This document shows, piece after piece, positions 8,557 through 17,162 of a stretch of 64,000 nucleotides of DNA; within the stretch, counting starts at the first letter, position 1; each line of letters begins with the position of its first letter. Source of the DNA: Micromonospora sp. CB01531 (GTDB lineage: Bacteria; Actinomycetota; Actinomycetes; Mycobacteriales; Micromonosporaceae). Below the pieces are notes generated by a model. It had not been told where the DNA came from. It saw only the letters and a program-made list of their open reading frames with translations, and made no database searches. The DNA lies in contig NZ_LWLS01000071.1 of assembly GCF_001905095.1 (NCBI RefSeq), forward strand, positions 1 through 64,000, given 5' to 3'. The translations under genes and the position numbers were made by a program.

Positions 8557-8883
8557 GTGAGCCCCCGTCGCAACCGTCCCCGCCGGGACGAGACCACCCA
8601 CCTGGACTCCGAGCGGGCCCGCCAGGGCGTGCCCACCGTCCAGCAGTGGCGCGACGGCGACTGGCAGGTACGCGGGATCACCGGCGGGGCGTCCGTCAAG
8701 ACGTACCGCTGTCCCGGCTGCGACCAGGAGATCCGTCCGGGGGTGGCGCACGTGGTGGCCTGGCCGGCTGACGACCGGGGCGACCTCACCGACCGGCGGC
8801 ACTGGCACAGCGGCTGCTGGCGGGCCCGGGACCGGCGCGGGCCGAACCTCCAGCGCGGACGCGGCGCCCCTCGGTACGGCTGA
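8557..8883 (+). CDS. Small zinc-ribbon-like protein (often labelled ATP/GTP-binding protein)
   Basis: 108 residues, rich in arginine. A probable metal site is formed by YRCPGCDQEI (C-x2-C) and, about 37 residues later, HWHSGCW (H-x-H-x2-C). No nucleotide-binding loop is visible, so the common database label is not supported here. I take the GTG at 8557 (VSPRRNRPRRDETTH). The frame extends upstream to 8497 but with non-conserved Gly/Pro residues. Function unknown. Confidence 0.75.
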   Translation: MSPRRNRPRRDETTHLDSERARQGVPTVQQWRDGDWQVRGITGGASVKTYRCPGCDQEIRPGVAHVVAWPADDRGDLTDRRHWHSGCWRARDRRGPNLQRGRGAPRYG

Positions 8884-8949
8884 GCGATCTGCGTCACCCT
8901 GTTTCCGCCCGGGCAGGCGGCGGGGACGGCGGCGCGCGAGACTGGGACG

Positions 8950-9759
8950 GTGAGCACCTCGATCCGTGCGTCGTCGATCCTGCCCGGTCACCGGGAGGAC
9001 ATCGAGCTGCACACCGCCGACGGGCTGACGCTGGTCGGTGAGCTGGCCCGGCCGCTGGACCGGGCACCGGTCGGCACGCTGGTCTGCCTGCACCCGCTGC
9101 CCACCCACGGCGGGATGATGGACAGCCACGTGTTCCGGAAGGCGGCGTGGCGGCTGCCCGCGCTGGCCGACCTGGCCGTGCTGCGGTTCAATACCCGGGG
9201 CACCAGCAGCGTCCGGGGGACCAGCGAGGGAGCCTTCGACGGCGCCGTCGGCGAGCGCTTCGACGTCGCCGCCGCCATCGAGTACGCCGAGTTCCACGAG
9301 CTGCCGAACATCTGGCTGGTCGGCTGGTCGTTCGGCACCGATCTGGCGCTCAAGTACGGCTGCGATCCGGCGGTGGCCGGGGCGATCCTGCTCTCCCCGC
9401 CGCTGCGCTTCTCCGAGCCGGCGGACCTCGCCGTCTGGGCCGAGTCGGGCCGCCCGCTCACCGCCCTGGTGCCCGAGTTCGACGATTACCTCCGCCCGGC
9501 GGAGGCCCGGGAGCGGTTCGCGGACGTGCCGCAGGCCGAGGTGGTCGGGGTGCCCGGCGCCAAGCACCTGTGGGTCGGCGACGCGGAGACCGTGCTCGAC
9601 GAGATCGTCCGGCGGGTCAACCCGGCCGTGCCGGTGCCGCTGCCGACCACCTGGGACGGGCCGATGGAGACCGGCGACGTCAGCGCGTACGCCGACCGGA
9701 CCGTGGCCGCGTTCGCCGACACCCCGGTCCCCGGCCCGCAGCAGCGGCAGGCGGGCTGA
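8950..9759 (+). CDS. Alpha/beta hydrolase
   Basis: 269 residues from a GTG start. The oxyanion segment is LVCLHPLPTHGGMMDSHV, the nucleophile elbow is LVGWSFGTDLAL (G-W-S-F-G) and a likely catalytic His lies in PGAKHLWVGD. The elbow and the HPLPTHGG loop fit the group of small alpha/beta hydrolases related to dienelactone hydrolases. Substrate cannot be told. It follows the zinc-ribbon-like gene by 66 bp and converges on the AI-2E-type permease. Confidence 0.85.
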   Translation: MSTSIRASSILPGHREDIELHTADGLTLVGELARPLDRAPVGTLVCLHPLPTHGGMMDSHVFRKAAWRLPALADLAVLRFNTRGTSSVRGTSEGAFDGAVGERFDVAAAIEYAEFHELPNIWLVGWSFGTDLALKYGCDPAVAGAILLSPPLRFSEPADLAVWAESGRPLTALVPEFDDYLRPAEARERFADVPQAEVVGVPGAKHLWVGDAETVLDEIVRRVNPAVPVPLPTTWDGPMETGDVSAYADRTVAAFADTPVPGPQQRQAG

Positions 9760-9778
9760 CCCCGGGCACCCGGGCCGG

Positions 9779-10984
9779 TCAGCGGGAGTCCTGCCGGGGC
9801 AGGACCACCTCCCGGAGGATGAGCTGGAGGGCGGCCACCATCGGGATGGCGATCAGCGCGCCGACCACGCCCAGCAGCGACACCCCGAGCAGCGCGCCGA
9901 GCAGCGCCGCCACCTCGTTGACCGAGACCGCCCGGCGCATGATCTTCGGATAGATCAGGTAGTTCTCCACCTGCTGGTAGACCAGGAAGAAGACCAGGCA
10001 GGCGACGCCGACGGGCAGGTCGGTCGCGAAACCCACCAGGGACACCACCACCGCGCCCAGGGTCGCCCCGATCTGCGGGATCAGGTCGGTCACCGCGACC
10101 ACCACGGCCAGCGCGAACGGGTACGGCAGCCCGACCGCCAGCGCGAAGACGAAGCTGCTCGCCCCGGCCAGCACCGCGATGGCGAGCGCGCCCACCATGT
10201 ACGCGCCGACCCGGGTCAGGATCTCGTCGCCGATCAGCCGGACGCGTTCCCGGCGGGTGCGGGGCACCAGCGCATAACCGAGGTCACGTAGCCGGTCGAA
10301 GTACGCCAGGAAGTAGATCGTCAGCACCAGCACGGTCAGCACCCGGAGGATGGTGCCGAAGATCAGCTGAGCGCCGCCCAGCACGCCGCCGAGGGCCCGG
10401 CTGATGGTGTCCGCGTTCGCCGCCGCGCGGACCCGTTCCATCACGTCGTACCGCTCGATGAGATCGTTGACGGTGGGGTTGCGGCGCAGTTCCTCGACGT
10501 AGCCGGGCAGGTGCGTGATGAACTGCCCGGACTGGGTCACCACCGGGGGCACCAGCGCCAGCAGCCCACCGATGATCAGCAGCAGTACGGTCAGGGTCAC
10601 CACCGCGACGGCCAGCCCGTGCGGCAGCCCCCAGCGGCGCAACCGGACCACCGCCGGGTGCAGACCCACCGCGAGGAACAGCGCGATGACCACCAGCACC
10701 AGGATGCCGGCGGCGTTGCGGATGCCCAGGAAGACCGCGTACGCCAGCAGCACGCCGAGCGCCCCGGTGAAACCGACCAGGAAGGCGCTGCGGCGCAGCG
10801 GCTTGCCCGGCACGCCGAACCGCCCGCTCGGCTCGAACTCGGTCGGTTCGGTCGCCTGCTCGACGGTGCGCCGTCCGGACTCGGGGGTCGGGCCGTCCTC
10901 GGGGCGGAGCGCGCCCAGCGGGTCCTCGTCCTCCGGTCGGCCGTCGCCCGGCCGCCCGTCCTGCGCCACCTGACCTCCCCGCAT
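9779..10984 (-). CDS. AI-2E family transporter
   Basis: 401 residues. A charged cytoplasmic N-terminus of about 65 residues is followed by about eight transmembrane helices in the AI-2E transporter (UPF0118, PerM-like) pattern. The family hallmark near the C-terminus is visible as VYQQVENYLIYPKIMRRAVSVNEVAALLGALLG. Family members have been linked to autoinducer export or Na+/H+ antiport, and the substrate here cannot be deduced. The ATG at 10984 is used. A GTG 15 nt inside sits too close to GGAGGT to be clearly better. Confidence 0.88.
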   Translation of the reverse strand: MRGGQVAQDGRPGDGRPEDEDPLGALRPEDGPTPESGRRTVEQATEPTEFEPSGRFGVPGKPLRRSAFLVGFTGALGVLLAYAVFLGIRNAAGILVLVVIALFLAVGLHPAVVRLRRWGLPHGLAVAVVTLTVLLLIIGGLLALVPPVVTQSGQFITHLPGYVEELRRNPTVNDLIERYDVMERVRAAANADTISRALGGVLGGAQLIFGTILRVLTVLVLTIYFLAYFDRLRDLGYALVPRTRRERVRLIGDEILTRVGAYMVGALAIAVLAGASSFVFALAVGLPYPFALAVVVAVTDLIPQIGATLGAVVVSLVGFATDLPVGVACLVFFLVYQQVENYLIYPKIMRRAVSVNEVAALLGALLGVSLLGVVGALIAIPMVAALQLILREVVLPRQDSR

Positions 10985-11507
10985 CCCGCTCCGTCGTACG
11001 CGATCGGAGTCCAGCTCGCCGGGCCGGCCGGGTGACCCGGATCGGCCAGCCGGGCGTCGCCGTCCCCGCGGCAGCCCGCTGCTCGGCAGGTTATCCGGCC
11101 GGGCTTCCCTCGGCCAGCCCTGCCCCGCCCGCAGTGGTCAGCCACCCCGGCGGCCCACCGCGGCGTCCCCGGCGGCGGCTGGCGACCTGCTGCGGCTTCC
11201 CGGCGGCGGCTGGCGGCGTGCCCTGCTTCCCGGCGGCGCGGGCGGCCCAGCAGCGCCAGGAGTGCGGCGGCCGCCGCGCGTCGGGAAGGCATTTTCCCGG
11301 CGGCGCGTGTCCCACGGCGACCTCCGATCCGGCGACCTCCGATCCGGGGACGGGCGGACCGGGACACTGCGAGGTCGGTGATCTGGCGGGGGTCCGGGCG
11401 GAGGCGCCGCCAGCGAGGTTGGCCGATCTATCGGGCCCGGCGGCGCGGACGGACGCGAACATGCCTGCCAGGAGGCCCCGGCTCGTCCGTCCGCCGCGAC
11501 GCCTGCG
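10985..11507. other. 523-bp intergenic region with short repeats, no gene supported
   Basis: This stretch lies between the start of the AI-2E-type gene and the stop of the large coiled-coil gene. It is open in several frames because of its GC content, but the translations are Pro/Ala/Arg-rich with no recognisable family. It contains a perfect tandem duplication of a 15-mer (GGCGACCTCCGATCC at 11316-11330 and 11331-11345). It also has several copies of a GCTTCCCGGCGGCG-like element around 11180-11250. It presumably includes the permease promoter. Confidence 0.5.
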
Positions 11508-13844
11508 TCAGTCGGACTCGACCTTCACGGCGCTCGGCTTGGCGCTTCGTTCGTCGGTGGTGGGCTTGGTCGGGCGCTTGCCGTTCTCGCCGGTGCTGGT
11601 GATCTTCGTGGGAGTGGCGCCCCGGCCGCCCTCGCCGGGTACGGCGGCCACGGTCGGCTCGCCGTCCACGCCGGCGGTGGCGGCGCCTCCGTCCACGGTG
11701 GTCACCGGTTCGGCGGCCGGGCGGGCCGGGCTGCCGTCCACGGCCGGCTCCGGGGCCGTCGCCGGCTCCCCGGTCGCCGCCGGCGCGGAATCGGCGCCCT
11801 CGGGGGAGACCGTCGTGGTGCTCTTCGCGCTGACCGGCGCGGTGTCCTTGCCGGCGGCTGGCGCCGTGGCCGTGTCGGGCGTCCCTGGCGCGGTGTCCTT
11901 GCCGGCCACCGGCGTCGTGTCCTTCCCGGAGCTCACCGGCGCGGTCTCCTTGCCGGTCACTGGCGTGGTGCCCTTGCCGGCCGTCGGCGTGGTGGCCTTG
12001 CTGGCCCCCGGCGTGGTGGTCTTGCCGGTGACCGGAGTGGTATCCGGACCGGCCGTCGGCGCGGCCGCGCCGGAGTCACCCCCGGGGGTTGTGGCCAGCT
12101 CGTCCGGGTCCACCGGGGTGGTGGCCAGGCCGGCGCTGCTCGCCGTCAACCGCAGCTCGGCGAGCTTGCGCTGGAGGTCGTCGGACTCCTGGCGGGACTT
12201 CCACGTCTCCGTCCGCAGGTCCGCCAGCTCCTGCTGGGCGTGGGCGATCTCCAACATCACCTGGGCGAGCTGCTGCCGGCCGGCGGCCACCTCCTGCTGG
12301 GTGGCGGCGAGGTGCTGCTGGGTGGTGGCCAGATGCTGCTGGGTGGTGGCCGCGTACTCCTCGAACTGGCGGCGCGAGGCGGCGACGTGCTCGTCGGCCT
12401 TGCGGCGCTTGTCGGCGGCGTCGACCTCGGCCCGGCGCAGCAGCTCGGCACCCTCCTCCTCGGCCTGCCGGCGCATGTTGAGCGCGTCCTGCTCGGCCGC
12501 CTTCCGGATCTTGGCGGCACTCTGCTCGATCTCCTGGCGGCGGGTGGCGTACGCCTTCTCCAGCTCGTCCTGCCGCTTCTTGTGCTGCTTGTCGAGCTCG
12601 TCGCGACGCTTGGCGTACTCCTGCTCGGCGGTCGCGCGGCGCTGGGCGAACTGCTTGTCGGCCGCGTCCCGCCGGGCGTTGACCTCCTTCTCCACTCCGG
12701 CCCGCCAGGCGCCCAGCTCCTGCTGCGTCTGGGCGCGGGCCTGCTGGACGTACGCCTCGGTCTCGGTGCGCATCCGCTGGACGTACGCGTCGACCTCGGC
12801 GCGGTTGCGCTTGCCGGCCTCGGCAGCCTCGGCGGCGAGCCTGCTGGCCTCGGTGCGGGCCTGGCCCCGGGTGGCCTTCGCCGCCTCCTCCGAGTCTTCG
12901 ACGATCTTCTTGGCCTCGGCGAGCGCCTTGGCGTGGGTGGCTCGGCCGGCCTCGGCCGCGGATTCGGTGAGGCGCTTGGCCTCCTGCTGCGCCTTGCCGT
13001 GCACCTCCTTGGCCGCCTCGCGGAGCTGGGTCGCCTCCTTCTGGGCCTTGGCCAGCGCCTCCTTGGCGGCCTCGCGCAGTCGGGCGGCCTCCTGCTGGGC
13101 GCGGCTGTGGATCTCCTTGGCGGTGTCCCGGAGCTGGGTCGCCTCCTGCTGAGCCGTGGCCAGCGCCGTCTGGGCCGTCCGGCGCAGCCTGGTGGCCTCG
13201 TCGTTCGCGTCACGGCGGAGCTTGGTGGTCTCCTCGGCGGCGTCCTTGCGGAGCTTGGTGGTCTCCTCGGCGGCGTCCTTGCGGAGCTTGGTGGTCTCCT
13301 CGGTGGCGTCCTTGCGGAGCTTGGTGGCCTCCTCCTTGGCCGCCGTGAGGGTGGCCTCCGCCTCGGCCTTGCGAGCGGCGGTGAGTCGCTCCTCCTCGGC
13401 CCGCCGGGCGGCGAGGGCGATCTCGAAGTCCTTGAGGGCCTGGGCGGACTGCTCCCGGGCCTCCTCGATGATGTGCTCGGCGGCCGCACGACGGGCCTCG
13501 ATCTCCTCGTTGGCCGCGGCGACGATCTCGTCCGCCTGCTCCTCGGCCATCAGGAGGATCTGCTCGACCCGGGGACCGAGGTGCCGGAACGAGGCTCGGT
13601 CCACCACGCCCACCTGCTTGCGCACCTGGGCGAGGTCGCGTTGCAGCACCTCGACCTGGCCGGCCAGCTTGTGGATCTGGGTGTACGCCTGCTCCCGCTC
13701 GGCCGTCAGCGCCGTGATCTCGTGCTCCGCACGAGCGACGTATCGGTCGACCTGTCGTTTGTCGTACCCCCGCAGCGCGGACTCGAAGCTGGGCTCCGTG
13801 GTCACGTCCCCGCCGAGGGCGAACAGTTCCTCGCCGTGCGACAT
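11508..13844 (-). CDS. Large DivIVA/FilP-type coiled-coil protein with Thr/Pro-rich tail
   Basis: 778 residues. A short DivIVA-like N-terminal motif (FESALRGYDKRQVDRYV) is followed by a nearly continuous coiled coil from about residue 35 to 600, then a low-complexity tail of about 170 residues with repeated TTPVxGKxT units. Part of the coil is a regular 11-residue repeat (EETTKLRKDAA). Such proteins in Streptomyces (FilP, Scy) form filaments or scaffolds at hyphal tips. By recalled gene order this gene sits in the FilP place but is far larger than FilP (about 310 residues). The ATG at 13844 has GAGG upstream; the frame extends to 13976 without conserved sequence. Confidence 0.8.
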   Translation of the reverse strand: MSHGEELFALGGDVTTEPSFESALRGYDKRQVDRYVARAEHEITALTAEREQAYTQIHKLAGQVEVLQRDLAQVRKQVGVVDRASFRHLGPRVEQILLMAEEQADEIVAAANEEIEARRAAAEHIIEEAREQSAQALKDFEIALAARRAEEERLTAARKAEAEATLTAAKEEATKLRKDATEETTKLRKDAAEETTKLRKDAAEETTKLRRDANDEATRLRRTAQTALATAQQEATQLRDTAKEIHSRAQQEAARLREAAKEALAKAQKEATQLREAAKEVHGKAQQEAKRLTESAAEAGRATHAKALAEAKKIVEDSEEAAKATRGQARTEASRLAAEAAEAGKRNRAEVDAYVQRMRTETEAYVQQARAQTQQELGAWRAGVEKEVNARRDAADKQFAQRRATAEQEYAKRRDELDKQHKKRQDELEKAYATRRQEIEQSAAKIRKAAEQDALNMRRQAEEEGAELLRRAEVDAADKRRKADEHVAASRRQFEEYAATTQQHLATTQQHLAATQQEVAAGRQQLAQVMLEIAHAQQELADLRTETWKSRQESDDLQRKLAELRLTASSAGLATTPVDPDELATTPGGDSGAAAPTAGPDTTPVTGKTTTPGASKATTPTAGKGTTPVTGKETAPVSSGKDTTPVAGKDTAPGTPDTATAPAAGKDTAPVSAKSTTTVSPEGADSAPAATGEPATAPEPAVDGSPARPAAEPVTTVDGGAATAGVDGEPTVAAVPGEGGRGATPTKITSTGENGKRPTKPTTDERSAKPSAVKVESD
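13218..13316 (-). repeat. Three 33-bp tandem repeats inside the coiled-coil gene
   Basis: Near-identical 33-bp units at 13218-13250, 13251-13283 and 13284-13316 encode the 11-residue repeat built on TTKLRKDAAEE. A unit of 11 is a hendecad, which gives an almost straight coiled coil. The near-identity at DNA level suggests recent slippage or duplication. Confidence 0.8.
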
Positions 13845-13942
13845 GCCCCCATCCTCACACGCATCCGGCTCTGCTGGGGCGATACGGACGCCCCTGCTGG
13901 GACCTACTTCACTGACCTTTCGAAACGGGCGGGAAATGCATG

Positions 13943-13986
13943 ACGGCGCGGGGTGGCACCGGTTACCCGGTGTCACCCCGCGCCGT
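13943..13986 (-). terminator. 20-bp stem-loop terminator after the second coiled-coil gene
   Basis: Arms 13943-13962 and 13967-13986 pair over 20 bp with one G-U-type mismatch and loop TTAC. It lies 24 bp beyond the stop of the 416-residue coiled-coil gene, and so separates the two coiled-coil genes into distinct transcripts. Confidence 0.85.
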
Positions 13987-14010
13987 GGCTCATGCCCCGG
14001 TGCGGGTGTC

Positions 14011-15261
14011 TCAGCTGGCCGACTCGGCGGTCACCTTCTCCTCGGCGCCACCGGACTTCGCCGCCGGCTTGGCGCCGCCGCCCGGCACGCCAGGCACGAT
14101 GCCGGCGAGGCCGGAGAGCATCTGCCCGAGCTGCGAGGTGACGGCGTCCTTCTGCCGGGTGAGGTCCTCGACCTCGCGGCGGGCCGCCTGGGTGGTCAGT
14201 TCCGCCTCGGTGCGGGCCTCGCTGAGCAGGCGCTGCGCCTCGGCCTTCGCCTCGTTCAGGGTCTTGTCGGCCAGCGCCTTGGCCTTGTCCACCGTCTCGT
14301 TGGCGGTGCGCTCGGACTCGACCCGGCGGGCCTCGGCCCGCTGCTCGATCTCCTTGGCCCGCTCCTGGGCGGCCCGGGCCCGCTGCTCGGCCTCGCTGAC
14401 CAGCTTCTGGGTCTGCGCCACCTGGGCGGCGTGCCGCTCGGACTCCTCGCGCTCGGCCTTCTCCCGCCGCTCGGCGAGCTGGAGCTCCAGGGCCTGGAGG
14501 TCCTTGTCGCGCTTGTCCCGCGCGTCGGTCAGCAGCTTGGTCGCCTCGGCGCGCTTCTCCTCGGCCTCCCGAGCGGCCTTGGCCCGCTGCTGGGTGATCT
14601 CCCGCTCGGCGGTGGCGCGCAGGGTGGCGACCTCACGCTCGACGGTGGACTTCAGCTCGGCCACCTCGTGGGCGGTGACCGTACGCAGCTGCTTGGTCTC
14701 CCGCTCGGCGTCGGCGCGCAGGGTGTCCGCCTCGCGGCGGGCCTGCACCCGGACCTCGGCGGCCTCCCGCTCGGCGGCGGTACGGACGCTGCCGGCCTCC
14801 CGCTCGGCGGTGGCCTTCATGGCGGCCGCCTCGGCGCGTGCCTTGTCGGTGATCTCGCGCGCCTCGAGGCGGGCCGCGGAGAGGATGCCCTCCGACTCGC
14901 GCTTCGCCTCGTTGCGGTGGTCGTTGGCCTGCTCCTCGGCCAGCCGGAGGATCTGCTCGACGCGGGTGCCCAGGCCGGAGAGGGTCGGCCGGCTGTTCTC
15001 CTCGAGCTGCTTGTTGGTGTCGGCGAGCTTCTGCTCCAACGCGCCCTGGCGCTGCTCGGCCTGGCGGAGCCGACGCTGGGCGTCGTTCATCCGCTGCTCG
15101 GCCTCGGCCCGGGCCTGCTCGGACTGGCTCAGCGCGGCGCTCAACCGGCCGATGAAGTCGTCGACCTGGTTGGTGTTGTATCCGCGCAGGCCGACGGTGA
15201 AATCTGGCTGCGTGTTCGCGTTATCGAAGAACGCAAGAGGGGAGGACTGCTGCTGGGGCAT
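14011..15261 (-). CDS. DivIVA/Scy-type coiled-coil protein, 416 residues
   Basis: The N-terminus carries a DivIVA-like motif (FTVGLRGYNTNQVDDFIGRL), followed by a coiled coil to about residue 365 with many AEREAxxxRxxAE units. A short Gly/Pro/Ala tail (GIVPGVPGGGAKPAAKSGG) ends the chain. It is a paralogue of the 778-residue protein downstream and probably acts with it at the growing hyphal tip or septum. Between it and mce lies only ccr. In S. coelicolor, as I recall, scy is the gene next to mce, so this occupies the Scy place although Scy is about 1,300 residues. It starts at ATG 15261. Confidence 0.8.
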   Translation of the reverse strand: MPQQQSSPLAFFDNANTQPDFTVGLRGYNTNQVDDFIGRLSAALSQSEQARAEAEQRMNDAQRRLRQAEQRQGALEQKLADTNKQLEENSRPTLSGLGTRVEQILRLAEEQANDHRNEAKRESEGILSAARLEAREITDKARAEAAAMKATAEREAGSVRTAAEREAAEVRVQARREADTLRADAERETKQLRTVTAHEVAELKSTVEREVATLRATAEREITQQRAKAAREAEEKRAEATKLLTDARDKRDKDLQALELQLAERREKAEREESERHAAQVAQTQKLVSEAEQRARAAQERAKEIEQRAEARRVESERTANETVDKAKALADKTLNEAKAEAQRLLSEARTEAELTTQAARREVEDLTRQKDAVTSQLGQMLSGLAGIVPGVPGGGAKPAAKSGGAEEKVTAESAS

Positions 15262-15420
15262 TGGGACATACTGGCAGACGCCCCAGGGTGCTTCGCAAGA
15301 GCGGTCCGAAGCTTTCGTGTCCTGTTTACATGGTCAACTTCGGGAGCCGGTTGGGACCGGGCTGAACCGGCGATCTTGGCAGCTCCCAGGCGCGCCGGGC
15401 GGGACGCGAGGCGCGCGCGG

Positions 15421-15453
15421 AAAGGGCCGTGGGTCGGTGGCCCGCGGCCCTTT
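15421..15453 (-). terminator. Stem-loop terminator after ccr
   Basis: AAAGGGCCGTGGG (15421-15433) pairs with CCCGCGGCCCTTT (15441-15453) over 13 bp with one wobble and a 7-nt loop, 84 bp beyond the ccr stop on the minus strand. The A/T ends give a short U-tract. Confidence 0.75.
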
Positions 15454-15537
15454 GTCGAGCATCGCCGAATCGCGCACGGCGCAATGGAAAGCGCAATGCC
15501 TCCACCATGCGGATGGTGCCGGGATCACCCGGACGGG

Positions 15538-16893
15538 TCAGTGCCCGCGGAACCGGTTGATCGCCGTTTCGTGCCGGGCGCGCAGCTCGCTGTCGCGGAC
15601 ACCGAGGCCGTCGTTTGGGGCGAGACAGCGCACGCCCACCTTGCCCTGGTGTGTGTTGTGGTGCACCTCGTACGCGGCCTGGCCGGTCTGCGCCAACGGA
15701 TAGGTCCGCGAGACCGTCGGATGGACCTTGCCGAGCGCGACGAGCCGGTTGGCCTGCCAGGCCTCGTGGTAGTTGGCGAAGTGGCTGCCGACGATCCGCT
15801 TGAGGTGCATCCAGAGGTAGCGGTTGTCGTACTGGTGCTGGTAGCCGCTGGTGGAGGCGCAGGTGACGATGGTGCCGCCGCGCTTGGCGACGTAGACACT
15901 GGCGCCGAAGGTCTCCCGGCCGGGGTGCTCGAAGACGATGTCCGGGTCCTCGCCGCCGGTCAGTTCGCGGATCCGCTCGCCGAAGCGGCGCCACTCGTCC
16001 GGATCCTGGGTCTCCTCGTCCCGCCAGAACCGGAAGCCCTCGGCGGCCCGGTCGATGACCAGCTCGGCGCCCATCCGCCGGCACAGCTCGGCCTTCTCCG
16101 GCGAGGAGACCACGCAGACCGGGATCGCCCCGCCGCCCAGCGCCATCTGGGTGGCGTAGCTGCCCAGGCCGCCGGAGGCACCCCAGATCAGCACCACGTC
16201 GCCCTGCTTCATGTTCGCCCCGTGGTGGGAGACGAGCTGCCGGTACGCGGTGGAGTTGACCAGGCCGGGGCTGGCTGCTTCCTCCCAGCTCAGGTGGCGC
16301 GGTTTCGGCATGAGCTGGTTGGCCTTGACCACGGCCAGCTCGGCCAGGCCGCCGAAGTTGGTCTCGAAGCCCCAGATCCGCTGCTGCGGGTCGAGCATGG
16401 TGTCGTCGTGGCCGGCCGCGTCCTCCAGTTCCACCGAGAGGCAGTGCGCGACCACCTCGTCGCCGACCTTCCACCGGGTCACCCCGGGCCCGGTCCGCAG
16501 CACCACGCCGGCCGCGTCCGACCCCACCACGTGGTACGGCAGGTCGTGCCGCCGGGCCAGGTCGGAGACGCGGCCGTAGCGCTGGAGGAACCTGAAGGTC
16601 GGCAGCGGCTCGAAGATGCTGGTCCAGACCGTGTTGTAGTTGATCGCGCTGGCCATCACCGCGACCAGCGCCTCACCCGGGCCGAGCTCCGGGGTGGGCA
16701 CCTCCTGGAGGTGCAGCGCCTTGCGCGGGTCCTTGTCCCGGGTGGCCATGCCGTCGAACATCCGGGTGTCCTCGGCGCGGACGACCACGCCCCGGTAGCT
16801 CTCCGGTACCGCCAGGCCGGCGAGGCCGGCGAGTTCCCGCTCCGGCTGCGCGGAGCCCTCCGCCGCCATGATCGCATCGAGGATGTCCTGCAC
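15538..16893 (-). CDS. ccr: Crotonyl-CoA carboxylase/reductase
   Basis: 451 residues, the usual length for Ccr. This MDR-superfamily enzyme uses NADPH and CO2 to turn crotonyl-CoA into (2S)-ethylmalonyl-CoA, or reduces it to butyryl-CoA without CO2. Diagnostic segments are ASAINYNTVWTSIFEP, PYHVVGSDAAGVVLRTG, the nucleotide-binding VLIWGASGGLGSYATQMAL and, late in the chain, KRIVGSHFANYHEAW. The GTG at 16893 is chosen because it has GGGAGG 5-6 nt upstream and family proteins begin with the VQDILDAIMA-like helix. A longer frame to 17166 has no conserved sequence. Lone in its transcript between two terminators, with an operator-like box about 130 bp upstream. Confidence 0.95.
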   Translation of the reverse strand: MQDILDAIMAAEGSAQPERELAGLAGLAVPESYRGVVVRAEDTRMFDGMATRDKDPRKALHLQEVPTPELGPGEALVAVMASAINYNTVWTSIFEPLPTFRFLQRYGRVSDLARRHDLPYHVVGSDAAGVVLRTGPGVTRWKVGDEVVAHCLSVELEDAAGHDDTMLDPQQRIWGFETNFGGLAELAVVKANQLMPKPRHLSWEEAASPGLVNSTAYRQLVSHHGANMKQGDVVLIWGASGGLGSYATQMALGGGAIPVCVVSSPEKAELCRRMGAELVIDRAAEGFRFWRDEETQDPDEWRRFGERIRELTGGEDPDIVFEHPGRETFGASVYVAKRGGTIVTCASTSGYQHQYDNRYLWMHLKRIVGSHFANYHEAWQANRLVALGKVHPTVSRTYPLAQTGQAAYEVHHNTHQGKVGVRCLAPNDGLGVRDSELRARHETAINRFRGH

Positions 16894-17021
16894 GGTGACC
16901 TCCCGTTCGTCCGCACCCACACCGGGGCAGGGGTGCTGCCATCGTCGGCGCCGGTGCGACGGGTCCGCCATGTCGGCAATCGACACATCCGGCACCGGTC
17001 GCACTCCTGTGGGGCCGGACG

Positions 17022-17041
17022 TTACTGAACGGTAGCTAGGG
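17022..17041 (-). promoter_or_regulatory. Operator-like motif upstream of ccr (two overlapping patterns)
   Basis: The plus-strand TTACTGAACGGTAG (17022-17035) repeats the dyad found before the aldehyde dehydrogenase. On the minus strand CCCTAGCTACCGTTCAGT (17041-17024) matches the acyl-CoA mutase motif CCTTAGCGATCGTTCAGG at 14 of 18 positions. The site is 129 bp before the ccr start and so probably near the promoter. Confidence 0.45.
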
Positions 17042-17133
17042 CCGGAAGCCCCCTGTGAAAAACTGCATCCGCCGATGCGTGGAGACGTCCGCGGGACCGC
17101 CGAACCGCGCACCGCCGCGCGTTCCCGCGGGTG

Positions 17134-17157
17134 GGGGAGGGCCACTCGACCCTCCCC
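17134..17157 (-). terminator. Hairpin after mce
   Basis: GGGGAGGG (17134-17141) pairs with CCCTCCCC (17150-17157), 8-bp perfect stem and 8-nt loop, 5 bp beyond the mce stop on the minus strand. Confidence 0.6.
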
Positions 17158-17162
17158 GCGGC

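Noticed and set aside
8557..8883. The label ATP/GTP-binding protein for the small Arg-rich protein.
   Set aside because: No P-loop or other nucleotide motif is present. The visible motif is a C-x2-C and H-x-H-x2-C metal site.
13156..17028. A long plus-strand open frame opposite the coiled-coil genes and ccr.
   Set aside because: It is the mirror of GC-biased codons and crosses several genes and two terminators. Its translation shows no family or natural composition.
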